This document shows, piece after piece, positions 1-7,559 of a stretch of DNA of 64,000 nt. Below the pieces are notes generated by a model. The model saw nothing but the letters and a program-made list of their open reading frames with translations. It searched no databases and had not been told where the DNA came from. This stretch comes from Actinomycetota bacterium (GTDB taxonomy: Bacteria > Actinomycetota > CADDZG01 > JAHWKV01), in the NCBI GenBank assembly GCA_030447305.1, contig JAUJPC010000001.1, positions 124,001 through 188,000 of the forward strand, in the 5' to 3' direction. A program made the position numbers and the translations under genes. Each line of letters begins with the position of its first letter. Positions within the stretch are counted from its first letter, which is position 1.

Positions 1-123
1 GTATTGCAACAAGGCGTAAGACCTCATAGGTGTTCGAATTCAGGTTTGCGACATGGGTGGGGGGCATATTAGTGGCTGCCTAAGGTGAAAATCCACTTGT
101 GCGACCTTGATGCCCTCCCGTGA

Positions 124-1367
124 TCATGCCGCCTCCAGCGGGGTGAGGTGAACCTGGTACCCGAGAGCGTTCAGCTGCTGCGTTAGCTTACGGGCATGCT
201 GCACCTTGTTCTGTCTGGACATGAACCAGTCAGGGCCTAGGTCCTTGTAGGGAACCATGTCCTCAAGGATGTGGAAAGCGGCAACCAAGATCGAGTGGGC
301 GACCGCCACGGTGGCCTTGGCCTGGCCCCTGCGGCCGCGGAGCCGAGCGTACTGGGCGAAGAGGTAGGTGCCTTTGGCCTTACCGGCAGCCTTGGCCGCC
401 TGCGTGAGGTCCATGTGGAGCCACTTTGAACCCTTCCTGGTCTTGCCGGTGTGGCTCTTGCCCGCAGACTCGTGCTGGCCGGGACACATTCCCGCCCAGG
501 ACGCCAGTCGTCCTGGTGAGCCGAATCGAGCCATGTCGACTCCGATCTCAGCGATGATCGATTGAGCGACCCGCTTGTCGACTCCGGGAATGGTGTCGAG
601 CAGTTCAACCTGACGCTCGAAAGGGGCAATGACCACCTCGATCTCGTCGGAAAGCGACTGGATCAGCTCGTCGAGAAAGTCCAGCTTGGACAGGATCGCC
701 CCTACTACCAAGGCATGGTGAGAGGTGAACCGCCCGGTCAGGGCATCCTTGAGGTCGGGAAGCTTCCTGCGCAGCGTTCCCTTCGCAAGATCGGCCAGGA
801 TCTGTGGGTCGGTGGTGCCCTCCACCAAATCAAAGCCTTCAGCATCGCCTTGCCGCTGACGCCGAGCACGTGAGTCGCCACCGACGACAACTTGATGCCG
901 GCGTCCTGGAGCACCTTGTCCAGACGCTGCGCCTCGCGAGAGCGCTCCTCGATCTGGGCCTTGCGGTAGCGGGTCAGATTGCGCAGCTCCCGGATCTGCT
1001 TGGGCGGCACGAAGCTCGGTTTCACCAGACCGTGCGCCACGAGCTGGGCGATCCAGGCAGCGTCGGCCACATCGGTCTTGCGGCCCGGGACGTTGCGAAG
1101 ATGGCGGGCGTTCAAAAGCCAACACTCGAACTCATCCTCGAGCATGTAGTAAACGGGCTTCCAGTAGACCCCGGTCGACTCCATCCCAACCACATCGACG
1201 TCGAAGGCCTTCAACCAGTCCCTCAGCGCAAGCAATTCGACAGTGGTGGTCTTAAAAGTGTGGGTCTGGGACTGTCGGCTTGCGCCTTGATCCCCGAACC
1301 TGACGCAGGCGACCACAGTGTCCTTGTGCACGTCCAAGCCTGCACACCTGTTGATGAGCGTGTCCAC
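124..1367 (-). pseudogene. IS110-family transposase, frameshifted
   Basis: This is a DEDD-type recombinase of the IS110 family that has lost its frame. The N-terminal RuvC-like half shows the acidic tetrad D12, E63, D99 and D102. The C-terminal half is the Transposase_20 domain with its serine-containing stretch (GQHESAGKSH). The halves are in different frames and meet near 818-835, where MLKALI should continue into EGTTDPQIL. The start is a GTG preceded by GGGGAGG. The joined length, about 414 codons, is normal for the family. IS110 enzymes are not known to need a programmed frameshift, so I read it as a mutation or sequence error. It lies at the distal end of an integron cassette array. Confidence 0.85.
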
Positions 1368-1610
1368 TCAACCTCCCCTCGATCGAACAATCGAGACCGC
1401 CCAGGGGAGCCTCATCGCATGGAGTCTAAGGTTCGTGCTCGCAGCAACAGTTCACGGTGCCCGAAGCTCCCGGGTCCCACTAACGGACGGGCTCGCTTGC
1501 ACCAAGGCGACTCGACCTCGCAGGACAGTCCGCTCACATTTTCATCTGTTGCTGGTGCCGTAGCCAAAGGCGCGGCATTCTCACTAACGGATCGGTCGAT
1601 TAGCCGCTAG
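1368..1610 (-). other. Long non-coding 5' end of the IS110 element (possible bridge-RNA region)
   Basis: About 240 bp without a convincing gene separate the transposase start from the integron side. In IS110-group elements this side encodes the guide (bridge) RNA. The ten bases CACTAACGGA occur twice here, at about 1478 and 1580 on the plus strand. I could not fold the region or place the exact IS end, so the RNA itself is inferred from the family only. Confidence 0.3.
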
Positions 1611-1662
1611 TGCAGCCGGCCGTCAGTCGTCCCGGCCATTTAGGCAGCAGAGGATGCCCGGC

Positions 1663-1845
1663 TCAGACCCACCGGTCGCATTTGCAACTCGGCATGATGC
1701 ACTTAGCCGCTCCAGGATGCTCCGTCTTGAGATGTTTGCAGCGTCGACACTTGACACGGCGTTCTTCCCTTCCAATCGCGCGATCGCGTTTTTGTGCCGG
1801 GGTGAGCTGTTCGATGTGCAGCTGAGTCCCCGTCCGTCCCTTCAT
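1663..1845 (-). CDS. Small Cys-rich (putative zinc-binding) protein, possible integron cassette gene
   Basis: A 60-aa basic protein whose C-terminal half has the spacing C-x2-C-x12-C-x4-C-x-C, ending CKCDRWV. This looks like a small zinc-binding fold; I do not recognise a named family. The ATG follows a purine-rich GGGGGAAAT. It reads in the same direction as the neighbouring hicBA cassette and begins about 75 bp after an attC right end (GTTAGGC at about 1919), so it may be a further cassette. A candidate closing attC at about 1588-1640 is weak. Confidence 0.4.
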   Translation of the reverse strand: MKGRTGTQLHIEQLTPAQKRDRAIGREERRVKCRRCKHLKTEHPGAAKCIMPSCKCDRWV

Positions 1846-1918
1846 ATTTCCCCCATCGGAAACCCTTACTCCAAGAACATTGCGTCATGTTGTTCTCGTC
1901 ACCGAACTAGTCAAGTCT

Positions 1919-1980
1919 GCCTAACGTACTGCCGTTTGAGCCGCCGACGAAGGAGGTCGGCTTCCAAACGGTAGTTATGT
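1919..1980 (-). repeat. attC recombination site (closes the hicBA cassette)
   Basis: An imperfect inverted repeat bounded by core-like ends. On the minus strand it opens with ACATAAC and closes with GTTAGGC, a perfect match to the GTTRRRY core. The inner arms CCGTTTG/CAAACGG and GAAGCCGAC/GTCGGCGGCTC can pair around a short loop. It begins 6 bp after the hicA stop, where a cassette attC should be. Confidence 0.85.
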
Positions 1981-1986
1981 CGCATC

Positions 1987-2199
1987 TCATCGGAGACGAT
2001 TGAACTCTTCTACAGAGAGTCCGGCGTCTTTCACGATCCCACCCATGGTGAATGCGTTCACCGGGTTCGCTCGAGGAATCGTCAGAATTCGCTGCCCGTT
2101 CGACATGACGACGTGCTTGCCCTGCCGAACGATATTGAACCCGGCTTTCTGGAGGGCCCGCACAGCTTCCTGGTGCGAGACGCCCGGAATGCTCGGCAT
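1987..2199 (-). CDS. hicA: HicA-family mRNA interferase toxin
   Basis: A 70-aa HicA/YcfA protein. It has the family hallmarks: an early Q-K-A-G-F turn, then RQGKHVVM with the catalytic-type histidine in a G-x-H context, and IPRANPVNAFTMGGIVKDAG near the end. HicA toxins are dsRBD-like ribonucleases that cleave translated mRNAs. Its ATG overlaps the hicB stop by one base (TAATG), so the pair is translationally coupled with the antitoxin first. The gene sits between two attC sites and is best read as part of a toxin-antitoxin cassette that stabilises the integron array. Confidence 0.88.
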   Translation of the reverse strand: MPSIPGVSHQEAVRALQKAGFNIVRQGKHVVMSNGQRILTIPRANPVNAFTMGGIVKDAGLSVEEFNRLR

Positions 2200-2402
2200 T
2201 AGATGGCGACTTCGATCTCCCTGATCTCGGCGCCTTCCAGTTGCTCATCAGCTACGGAGAGGTAAGCGTGAATGGCATCCTTGACGTTCTCGAGAGCCTC
2301 GTCTTCGTCGCTTCCCTGAGACCAACAACCGGGAAGCCCGGGCACTGACACGGCAACGCCTTCATCCGATTTAAACAGGGCTACCCGAAACCGCTGAGTC
2401 AT
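2199..2402 (-). CDS. hicB: HicB-family antitoxin
   Basis: The short HicB form, essentially the degenerate RNase H-like domain (VSVPGLPGCWSQGSDEDEAL), about 67 aa from the ATG at 2402. It binds and neutralises HicA and usually represses its own operon; here I see no separate DNA-binding domain. An in-frame ATG at 2444 lies inside the attC end and would add 14 residues, but the inner ATG fits the domain better. TACACT (2409-2414) lies 6 nt before that ATG and there is no Shine-Dalgarno sequence, which suggests a leaderless transcript from a cassette-borne promoter. Confidence 0.85.
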   Translation of the reverse strand: MTQRFRVALFKSDEGVAVSVPGLPGCWSQGSDEDEALENVKDAIHAYLSVADEQLEGAEIREIEVAI

Positions 2403-2408
2403 GTAATC

Positions 2409-2414
2409 AGTGTA
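2409..2414 (-). promoter_or_regulatory. Possible leaderless -10 element for hicBA
   Basis: TACACT on the minus strand, 6 nt upstream of the hicB ATG, matches the actinobacterial TANNNT pattern for leaderless mRNAs. I see no good -35 hexamer. Confidence 0.35.
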
Positions 2415-2440
2415 CAGAGGGGATCTGACGACATCAGTCG

Positions 2441-2563
2441 ACATAACGGATTAGCGCCTCAGCCGTCCGCCCGCGTAGCCGGCGGTCGGTTGCAGGCATA
2501 ACGGATTAGCGCCTCAGCCGTCCGCCCGCGTAGCCGGCGGTCGGTTGCAGGCGCTAGTTATAC
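2441..2563 (-). repeat. attC site with a 55-bp tandem duplication
   Basis: A complete attC at 2496-2563 is bounded on the plus strand by GCATAAC and GTTATAC, with long pairing arms TAGCGCC/GGCGCTA and CAGCCG/CGGTTG. Directly beside it, at 2441-2495, is a copy that lacks the GCGCTAGTTATAC end. The repeat period is 55 bp and the two copies are almost identical. On the minus strand the intact site precedes the truncated one, which abuts the hicBA cassette. Confidence 0.85.
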
Positions 2564-2607
2564 GGCCTAGGCACCTCAACGATTGCGGCCTTTGGGACCT
2601 AAGGATT

Positions 2608-2859
2608 TCATCGCCTCAGCTGCTGCCTCCCGTCGCCTCCGCAGTTTAGGTATGTACATCGCTCAAACACTGCGTAAGCCGACCCGAAGATTAGTGACAT
2701 GAGAGCTAACACCGGCCAACCGGGATCGAATTGGCCCTTCGTCTGAACGAAGAAAGTGCCAACCGCAAAGAGGCCACCGGAAAGAATCCCCCAGAACCAA
2801 GGGTGCTGATCCTCATGCTTCTTCAGGTGCTGGCCGAAGCTTGCCTTGGGATCCGTCAC
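2608..2859 (-). CDS. Integron cassette gene: small two-helix membrane protein
   Basis: An intact 83-aa protein of unknown function. It has a charged N-terminus (about 20 aa), a first hydrophobic helix starting WFWGILSGGLFAVGTFFV, a short loop, a second helix WPVLALMSLIFGSAYAVF, then a polar tail with two cysteines. The GTG start follows GGCGGAGG immediately after the attC end at 2868, and the stop is about 45 bp before the next attC. This is the normal layout of a gene cassette. Small membrane proteins of unknown role are frequent cassette cargo. Confidence 0.65.
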   Translation of the reverse strand: MTDPKASFGQHLKKHEDQHPWFWGILSGGLFAVGTFFVQTKGQFDPGWPVLALMSLIFGSAYAVFERCTYLNCGGDGRQQLRR

Positions 2860-2867
2860 CTCCGCCC

Positions 2868-2928
2868 GTATAACGGACCGCGGATTGAGCCGCCGACAAA
2901 GGAGGGCGGCTCCAATCCGCAGTTATGC
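2868..2928 (-). repeat. attC recombination site
   Basis: Bounded by GTATAAC and GTTATGC on the plus strand. The arms GCGGATTG/CAATCCGC and GAGCCGCC/GGCGGCTC pair almost perfectly. It separates the 83-aa membrane-protein cassette from the next one. Confidence 0.85.
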
Positions 2929-2961
2929 CGTGACCCCGAAGCGCTAGAAGATAGGACACGG

Positions 2962-3182
2962 CTATCCCGAACTCTTCCGTCGAGACTTTGCAGACATTCC
3001 CTTTAGGAGGCTACCGGCGAGCACCATGAGTGGCGTCATCACGGCCGCAACAACCAGATCAACTTCGCCCTCCAAAATCAGATCCGTAACAGCGAACGCA
3101 ACGGCGAATGTGAGACGATGATCGCTCCGCCCAGAAACGGCTTTTCATTCTGCAACTGCTTCCAGCGGTCATGGCCGGTCAT
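2962..3182 (-). pseudogene. Integron cassette gene for a small membrane protein, apparently frameshifted
   Basis: Two overlapping frames join into a sensible small membrane protein. The N-terminal frame from ATG 3182 reads MTGHDRWKQLQNEKPFLGG and then AIIV. Near 3107-3122 the hydrophobic sequence continues in another frame (TFAVAFAVTDLI, then VVAAVMTPLMVLAGSLL) and ends in a basic tail KSRRKSSG. Neither frame alone gives a plausible protein. The family is not recognised. It could be decay or a base-call error. Confidence 0.4.
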
Positions 3183-3197
3183 CTCATCATCGAATCG

Positions 3198-3265
3198 GCA
3201 TAACGGATTAGCGCCTCAGCCGCCCGCCCGCGTAGCCGGCGGTCGGTTGCAGGCGCTAGTTATAC
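3198..3265 (-). repeat. attC recombination site
   Basis: Nearly identical to the site at 2496-2563: GCATAAC and GTTATAC ends, TAGCGCC/GGCGCTA arms and one or two base differences in the centre. Such close similarity between neighbouring attC sites suggests they were formed by the same cassette-generating process, or duplicated. Confidence 0.85.
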
Positions 3266-3423
3266 GGCGAGTGCGGTCTGTTTGAACTTGAGGCATTAAC
3301 TAAGTGTGACCGGGATTGCGCTGGCCGCCGGAGAAGATGTTCGAGAGCGGAGAGCCAGGCCCTTGATTCAGCGCTCAGAACTGCCACGCGCGAGCCCCCT
3401 GATCTTCACGAGCCAACGTGTCC
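3266..3423 (-). other. Integron cassette without a convincing gene
   Basis: A 158-bp cassette between two attC sites. The only candidate is a GTG-initiated frame of about 43 codons on the minus strand, running into the attC and preceded by AGGGGG. Its composition does not look protein-like. Gene-less cassettes are known in integrons and may carry promoters or RNAs. Confidence 0.5.
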
Positions 3424-3484
3424 GTATAACGGAATGCCGGCTCAGCCGCCGCCAAAGGCGGTCGGTTGTAGGCGGCAGTTATGC
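3424..3484 (-). repeat. attC recombination site (nearest to intI)
   Basis: Bounded by GTATAAC and GTTATGC on the plus strand, with arms TGCCG/CGGCA and CAGCCGCC/GGCGGTCGG. It closes the integrase-proximal cassette. Confidence 0.82.
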
Positions 3485-3524
3485 GGTGGGCCATGGATCC
3501 GATGCAAGCTCCTTTTTGGATCAA

Positions 3525-3636
3525 TCATCGTTCCTTCTTTCGCCTTCGCCAATTGAGCCACCGCCCAATAAGCAATGCCACTGCCGCGCCGATGGCACCA
3601 GAGATCAGTTCCTGGACAACAAAGTCACCAATCAAG
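3525..3636 (-). pseudogene. Integrase-proximal cassette gene, apparently frameshifted small membrane protein
   Basis: A TTG-initiated frame begins IGDFVVQELIS. After one base slip at about 3601 (in CTCTTGG) it continues GAIGAAVALLIGRWLNW and ends in RRRKKER. The joined peptide is a single hydrophobic helix with a strongly basic C-terminus. Neither frame alone is convincing. Low confidence; family unknown. Confidence 0.3.
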
Positions 3637-3674
3637 CCTGAGCCACGTATTCCAGTGATCCATTTCCTGTGTCG

Positions 3675-3760
3675 GCATAACTACTATTTCGCGAGGTCTC
3701 GATAACACGCCGCTCCTCGATAACACTCCCACTTCCTGGCGTTCGAAGTCGTGTTATGAA
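3675..3760 (-). other. Candidate attI site of the integron
   Basis: The junction core GTTATGCC (minus strand; GGCATAAC at 3675-3682 on the plus strand) starts the first cassette. Behind it, on the integrase side, TCGATAACAC occurs twice as direct repeats (3700-3709 and 3718-3727) and an inverted GTGTTAT follows at about 3752. Integrase-binding direct repeats next to the core are what attI sites have. It lies 50-130 bp from the 3' end of intI, as expected for a reverse-type integron. Confidence 0.55.
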
Positions 3761-3809
3761 GCTCATCAGATGAAGTCGTTTGTGGTCATGCGACTCCTCT
3801 TAGCGTTAT

Positions 3810-4864
3810 TCAGTCAGTGTACCGCGGTAACCGTTCGGTTGACCCAAATCTATCCAGCGGACTCCTCACGCCATGGCCGCCTCGATTGAGAACATGGGTG
3901 TAGATCTGAGTGGTCTTTACGCTGGCATGACCCAATAGCTCCTGGACCGTTCTGATGTCGTAACCGTCTTCCAAGAGGTGCGTAGCGAACGAGTGCCGCA
4001 GTACGTGAGGAGTTGCGTGTTTAGCGATCTGAGCTCTCAGGCTGGCGCTGCGGACTGCCTTCTGCACTACGGACTGGTGTAAGTGGTAGCGATATTTGAT
4101 GCCGTCGTGTCATCAGTGAAGTAAGTGGCCGCAGGGAAGAGCCACTGCCAGCCCCACTCCCTTTCAGCGTTGCGGTATTTGCGGCCGAGCGCGTAAGGCA
4201 AAGGCACCCGCCCCAGTCCCATGGTCAGGTCTTTGTCATGAATACGTTTCGCACGTACTAGATGGCTCTTCAATGGATTCATGACCAGGTCGGGCAGCAT
4301 GGTGATTCGGTCTTTGTTGCCCTTCGCCCGTTTGATCGTTATCTGCCGACGCCCGAAATCGACATCTTTGGCCCTTAGGTTGAGCGCTTCATCCAGCCGT
4401 AGGCCGCTTCCGTAGAGAAGCTGGCAGATAAGCAATGGAAGGCCATCCAGCTGCTCGAATAGCACACGCACTTCCGACCTGGATAGAACCGTGGGCATGC
4501 GTTTGGGCTTTCGCGCCCTGGCGATGTTCTCCATATGTTCCAGAGGCTGACCGAGCACCTTGGAATAAAAGAATAGGAGCGCACACAGCGCCTGATTCTG
4601 GGTGGAAGCGGCAACATCCTCGCCGACCGCCAACTGCGTAAGGAATGCATTGACCTGCTCTTCACGCAATTCATGGAGGTCGATGCCACCATGAAAGCGA
4701 AGAAAGCGCTCTATCCAGAACAGGTAAGCCTTCGCGGTTCTCTCACCGTAGTTTCGAGCACGTAGGACCCGGCGTGCTCTTTCTACGGCTTCGTCTTGGG
4801 GTTTCCGAACAACCTGCAGACGAGGACGCGCATTGGTTAGGCGAGCTTCCCGGGACGTACTCAA
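3810..4864 (-). pseudogene. intI: Integron integrase IntI (tyrosine recombinase), frameshifted
   Basis: The N-terminal 265 codons (TTG start at 4864) give the SAM-like core-binding domain and the start of the catalytic domain, with the first catalytic Arg in GSGLRLDEAL. Before the break comes the IntI-specific insertion (LPYALGRKYRNAEREW, then WQWLFPA), which separates it from XerC/D. A one-base slip at about 4100-4110 moves the rest to another frame, which supplies [12 protein letters not shown] (H-x-x-R), LGHAS and the nucleophile Tyr in IYTHVL. All catalytic residues survive, so the break may be recent or an error. It reads toward attI and the cassettes. Confidence 0.88.
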
Positions 4865-5089
4865 CAGGCACTCCGATCTGGGGAAGTCGTGAACTATCCT
4901 TCAAAGTTACCGCCTGCATAGGACACTTCTGGCCACCCGCGCCATGCGGTTCAGCGATAGGCGAGTGTTCCTAACTCAGGGCCCTCTTCAGGAACTGGCA
5001 GGCTGCCACGTGGATGGCCAGCATTGCCTCCGGGAAGCGGATACGGCAACATGACGCAATAAGTTTGGCATCAGCCGGGTCCGAGGGGC

Positions 5090-6684
5090 TCAGGCCAGGG
5101 CCACAAGCTCCAGCAGGTCGTCGGACCAGTGGATGTACTCGCCGTCGGGCATCGACACGACATGGGTCGGCTGCAGCTGGTGCACGAAGGCCTCGTCGTG
5201 GCTGACGATCATGAGCGTGCCCTGCCAGGACTGCAAAGCATTGGTGATGCCTTCCCGTGAGATGGGGTCGAGGTTGTTGGTCGGCTCGTCCAGCAGCAGC
5301 AGGTTGTGCTGCTTGGCAGCCAGTTGAGCCAGCGCAAGTTTGGTCTTTTCTCCACCTGAGAGGGTGCCGGCGTTCTGGAACGCCTTGTCGCCGGACAGGG
5401 TGAACATGCCCAGGAAGGCCCGAATCTGCTGATCGATCAGCACGCCGTCGGAGCGCAGATGGTCGATTACAGCTTCCTCCGGCCGCAAACCCTCGTGCTC
5501 CTGGGCGTAGTAGCCGAGCGACACATTCATTCCGGGAGCCACCGTCCCCGAGACCGGCTCTATCGTCTCCGAGAGGATCTTGAGAAGAGTCGACTTGCCT
5601 GCGCCGTTCAGCCCCATGACCAGCAGGCGGTCGCCGTGGGTGACCTCGAACGACAGACGATCGAAGACCTTGTGCTCGCCGTAGCTCATCGCAAGGTTTT
5701 GCACTCTCATCACCAGGCGGCCCGGCTGCGGAGGAGGCGAGATCCTGAACCGGACGGCGCTTTCCTTCGCAACCCTGGTGACCTTGGTGGCTCGCATCTT
5801 CTCCACCCGCTTGTCCAGGTTCTTGGCGACCCGAGCACGGGAGGCGGTCTGATGGCGCATGCGGTCGGCGAGGGTCTTGAGGCGCTGGATGTCCGCTTCC
5901 TGGATATTGGCTATCTTGTTGCGCCGCTCGACGTCGGCCGCCCGAGCCTCTCGGTACTGGCTGTACGTGCCCTTGTAGGTGTTCATCTGACTGTTGTCCA
6001 GGTGCAGAACCCGGGTGATGGCCGAGTCGAGCAGCTCCAGGTCATGGCTGACGATCAACAGGCCGCCCGAGTACGAGCGCAGGAAGGACATAAGCCACGC
6101 CTTGGCATCCACGTCGAGGTGGTTGCTTGGCTCGTCCAGCAGCAGAGTCTCGGCTCGGCGAACAGAGAGTGCGCCAGCTCGACCCGGCGCCGCTCGCCTC
6201 CGGAGAGCGTGTCCATCGGACGGGTCATCTCGTCTCCGGTGATGCCCAGTCCGGCGCAGATACGCCGGGCCTCGGACTCGGCCTGGTAGCCGCCTGCCAG
6301 CCGGAAGTTCTCCTCCGATCGGGTGAAGCGGGCGATATTACGCTCCGACGGGTCCTCCTCCATTACCTGCTGAAGCTTGGTCAGGCGGTTCTGCGCCTCG
6401 GTAAGGTCCCTGCCGGCCAGGACATACTCGAGGGCCGTGGAGAGCTCCTGCCCTGCGTTCAGCTTGGCCTGGCGCAAATAGCTGTAGGTCCCTTGGAAGC
6501 GCACAGACCCCTCGTACTCGACCGCCCCGGCAGCCTCCTGCGACAGGATCGACATCAGCGTGGATTTACCGGCGCCGTTGCGGCCGACCAGCCCCACCTT
6601 GTCTCCGGGTGCGACGTTGAACGACGCGTCGTCGAGCAACAGGCGCGTGCCGATGGAGATATGCAGACCTTTGACCTGCAGCAA
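5090..6684 (-). pseudogene. ABC-F family ATPase, frameshifted
   Basis: A cytosolic ABC-F protein with two nucleotide-binding domains and no membrane segments. Domain 1 has Walker A GRNGAGKST and signature LSGGERRR. Domain 2 has Walker A GLNGAGKST, signature LSGGEKTKLALAQL and Walker B LLLDEPTNNLD. The first Walker B (LLLDEPSNHLD) is recovered only by a one-base slip at about 6147-6156, where AEPRL changes frame. ABC-F proteins act on ribosomes as translation factors or antibiotic protection proteins; which one cannot be said here. The whole coding length is about 531 codons, typical for the family. Whether the break is real or a sequence error is open. Confidence 0.82.
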
Positions 6685-6744
6685 GCAGAGTGCCTTTCGT
6701 CGTTACGAGGGGTTGCGCCGGCGCTGGGAACGCCGCGGTCGAGG

Positions 6745-7176
6745 CTACGAGTTTCGGACCTCGTCCGTCCATGGTCCCATACCACCGAGGTGGTTGACCG
6801 AGATATGAGTGATAAATCCGGGAGGAGGATCCGGCATCGCAGGAAACTTCACGTCCGGCCCCAGGTAGATGTGAGCGAGCTCCTGAAGGAGCTCGGGCGC
6901 CCCACCCTCGGTGATGGTAGCCCGCCCCTTGATGATCAGGTACTCCCGAAGGCCCCAGGAGTTGAGCTTGGTGGTCTCGAAAGAGACTGTCACCCGGGGG
7001 TCCCGTCGCATGTTGCGGAGCTTCTTCTGGTCGTGAAGAGTGGCGATGACGATGTTGTCATCGACGTCGATGCCGGCCCACGCCAGCGACACGTGGATGC
7101 TACCGCTCTCGTTGAGTGTGGCCAGGTGGGCGTAGGCACCCGAACGCACCACCTGCTTTGCCGATTGGGGAAACAC
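6745..7176 (-). CDS. PPOX-class (pyridoxamine-phosphate-oxidase-like) flavin/F420-binding protein
   Basis: About 143 aa of the split-barrel PPOX superfamily, with the usual opening (GAYAHLATLNESGSIHVSLAW), the loop ATLHDQKKLRNMRRDPRVTVS that binds the cofactor phosphates, and a C-terminal helix. In Actinomycetota most such short proteins use F420 or FMN. I chose the GTG at 7176 because AAGGAG stands 6-7 nt upstream and the family N-terminus follows directly. An upstream in-frame start at 7242 would add an unsupported tail that overlaps the neighbouring remnant. The substrate is unknown. Confidence 0.8.
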   Translation of the reverse strand: MFPQSAKQVVRSGAYAHLATLNESGSIHVSLAWAGIDVDDNIVIATLHDQKKLRNMRRDPRVTVSFETTKLNSWGLREYLIIKGRATITEGGAPELLQELAHIYLGPDVKFPAMPDPPPGFITHISVNHLGGMGPWTDEVRNS

Positions 7177-7200
7177 CCGGGACTCCTTACTGCGGGATGA

Positions 7201-7515
7201 GCTGAACTGTCGCCATGATCCCACGAGGCGGGCCACCTTCAATGCCCAGGCAGCCGCCGGGGTCTATGAAACCTATGAATTCCACATCGACGGGGACGTT
7301 TTCCATCTGACGGTCCGAGACAGCACACTCCAAACCCCCCGGGGCCCCGCGACCGACCCCGACCTGGTCTATAAGACGGACATTCCCACGCTCATGGCCA
7401 TCGGGGCCTGGCAGGTGGATCCGGTCGGCTGTGGCCGCCGGGAAGGGTCGAGATGACCGGCGAACCTGAAGTGGCGCGGCGATGCCAGCAGATCTTCGGG
7501 CTGACGCGCCCCTGA
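7201..7515 (+). pseudogene. Remnant of an SCP2-domain (HxlR-type) transcriptional regulator
   Basis: The plus strand encodes a readable but broken SCP2-like sterol-carrier domain. One frame gives YETYEFHIDGDVFHLTVRDS and then DPDLVYKTDIPTLMAIGAWQ. A later frame gives GRVEMTGEPEVARRCQQIFG before a stop at 7513-7515. This is the usual C-terminal half of actinobacterial HxlR-like regulators that carry an SCP2 domain. The N-terminal winged helix is missing and the frame breaks at about 7420-7440. No start codon or RBS is apparent. Confidence 0.55.
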
Positions 7516-7559
7516 GCGGGGCTCGCGTAGCGTCAGCCGCCCGGTTATAAATGACAACT

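Noticed and set aside
124-1367. Programmed frameshift in the transposase
   Set aside because: IS110 enzymes are made from one frame, and no slippery heptamer with a stimulatory structure is seen at the join.
2441-3484. Repeated short palindromic units resembling a CRISPR array
   Set aside because: The units differ in size, are spaced by 60-460 bp containing genes, and have attC ends; no cas genes are present.
1-4900. Prophage or ICE origin of the left region
   Set aside because: No phage structural, conjugation or excisionase genes; the integrase is of the IntI type and the repeats are attC.
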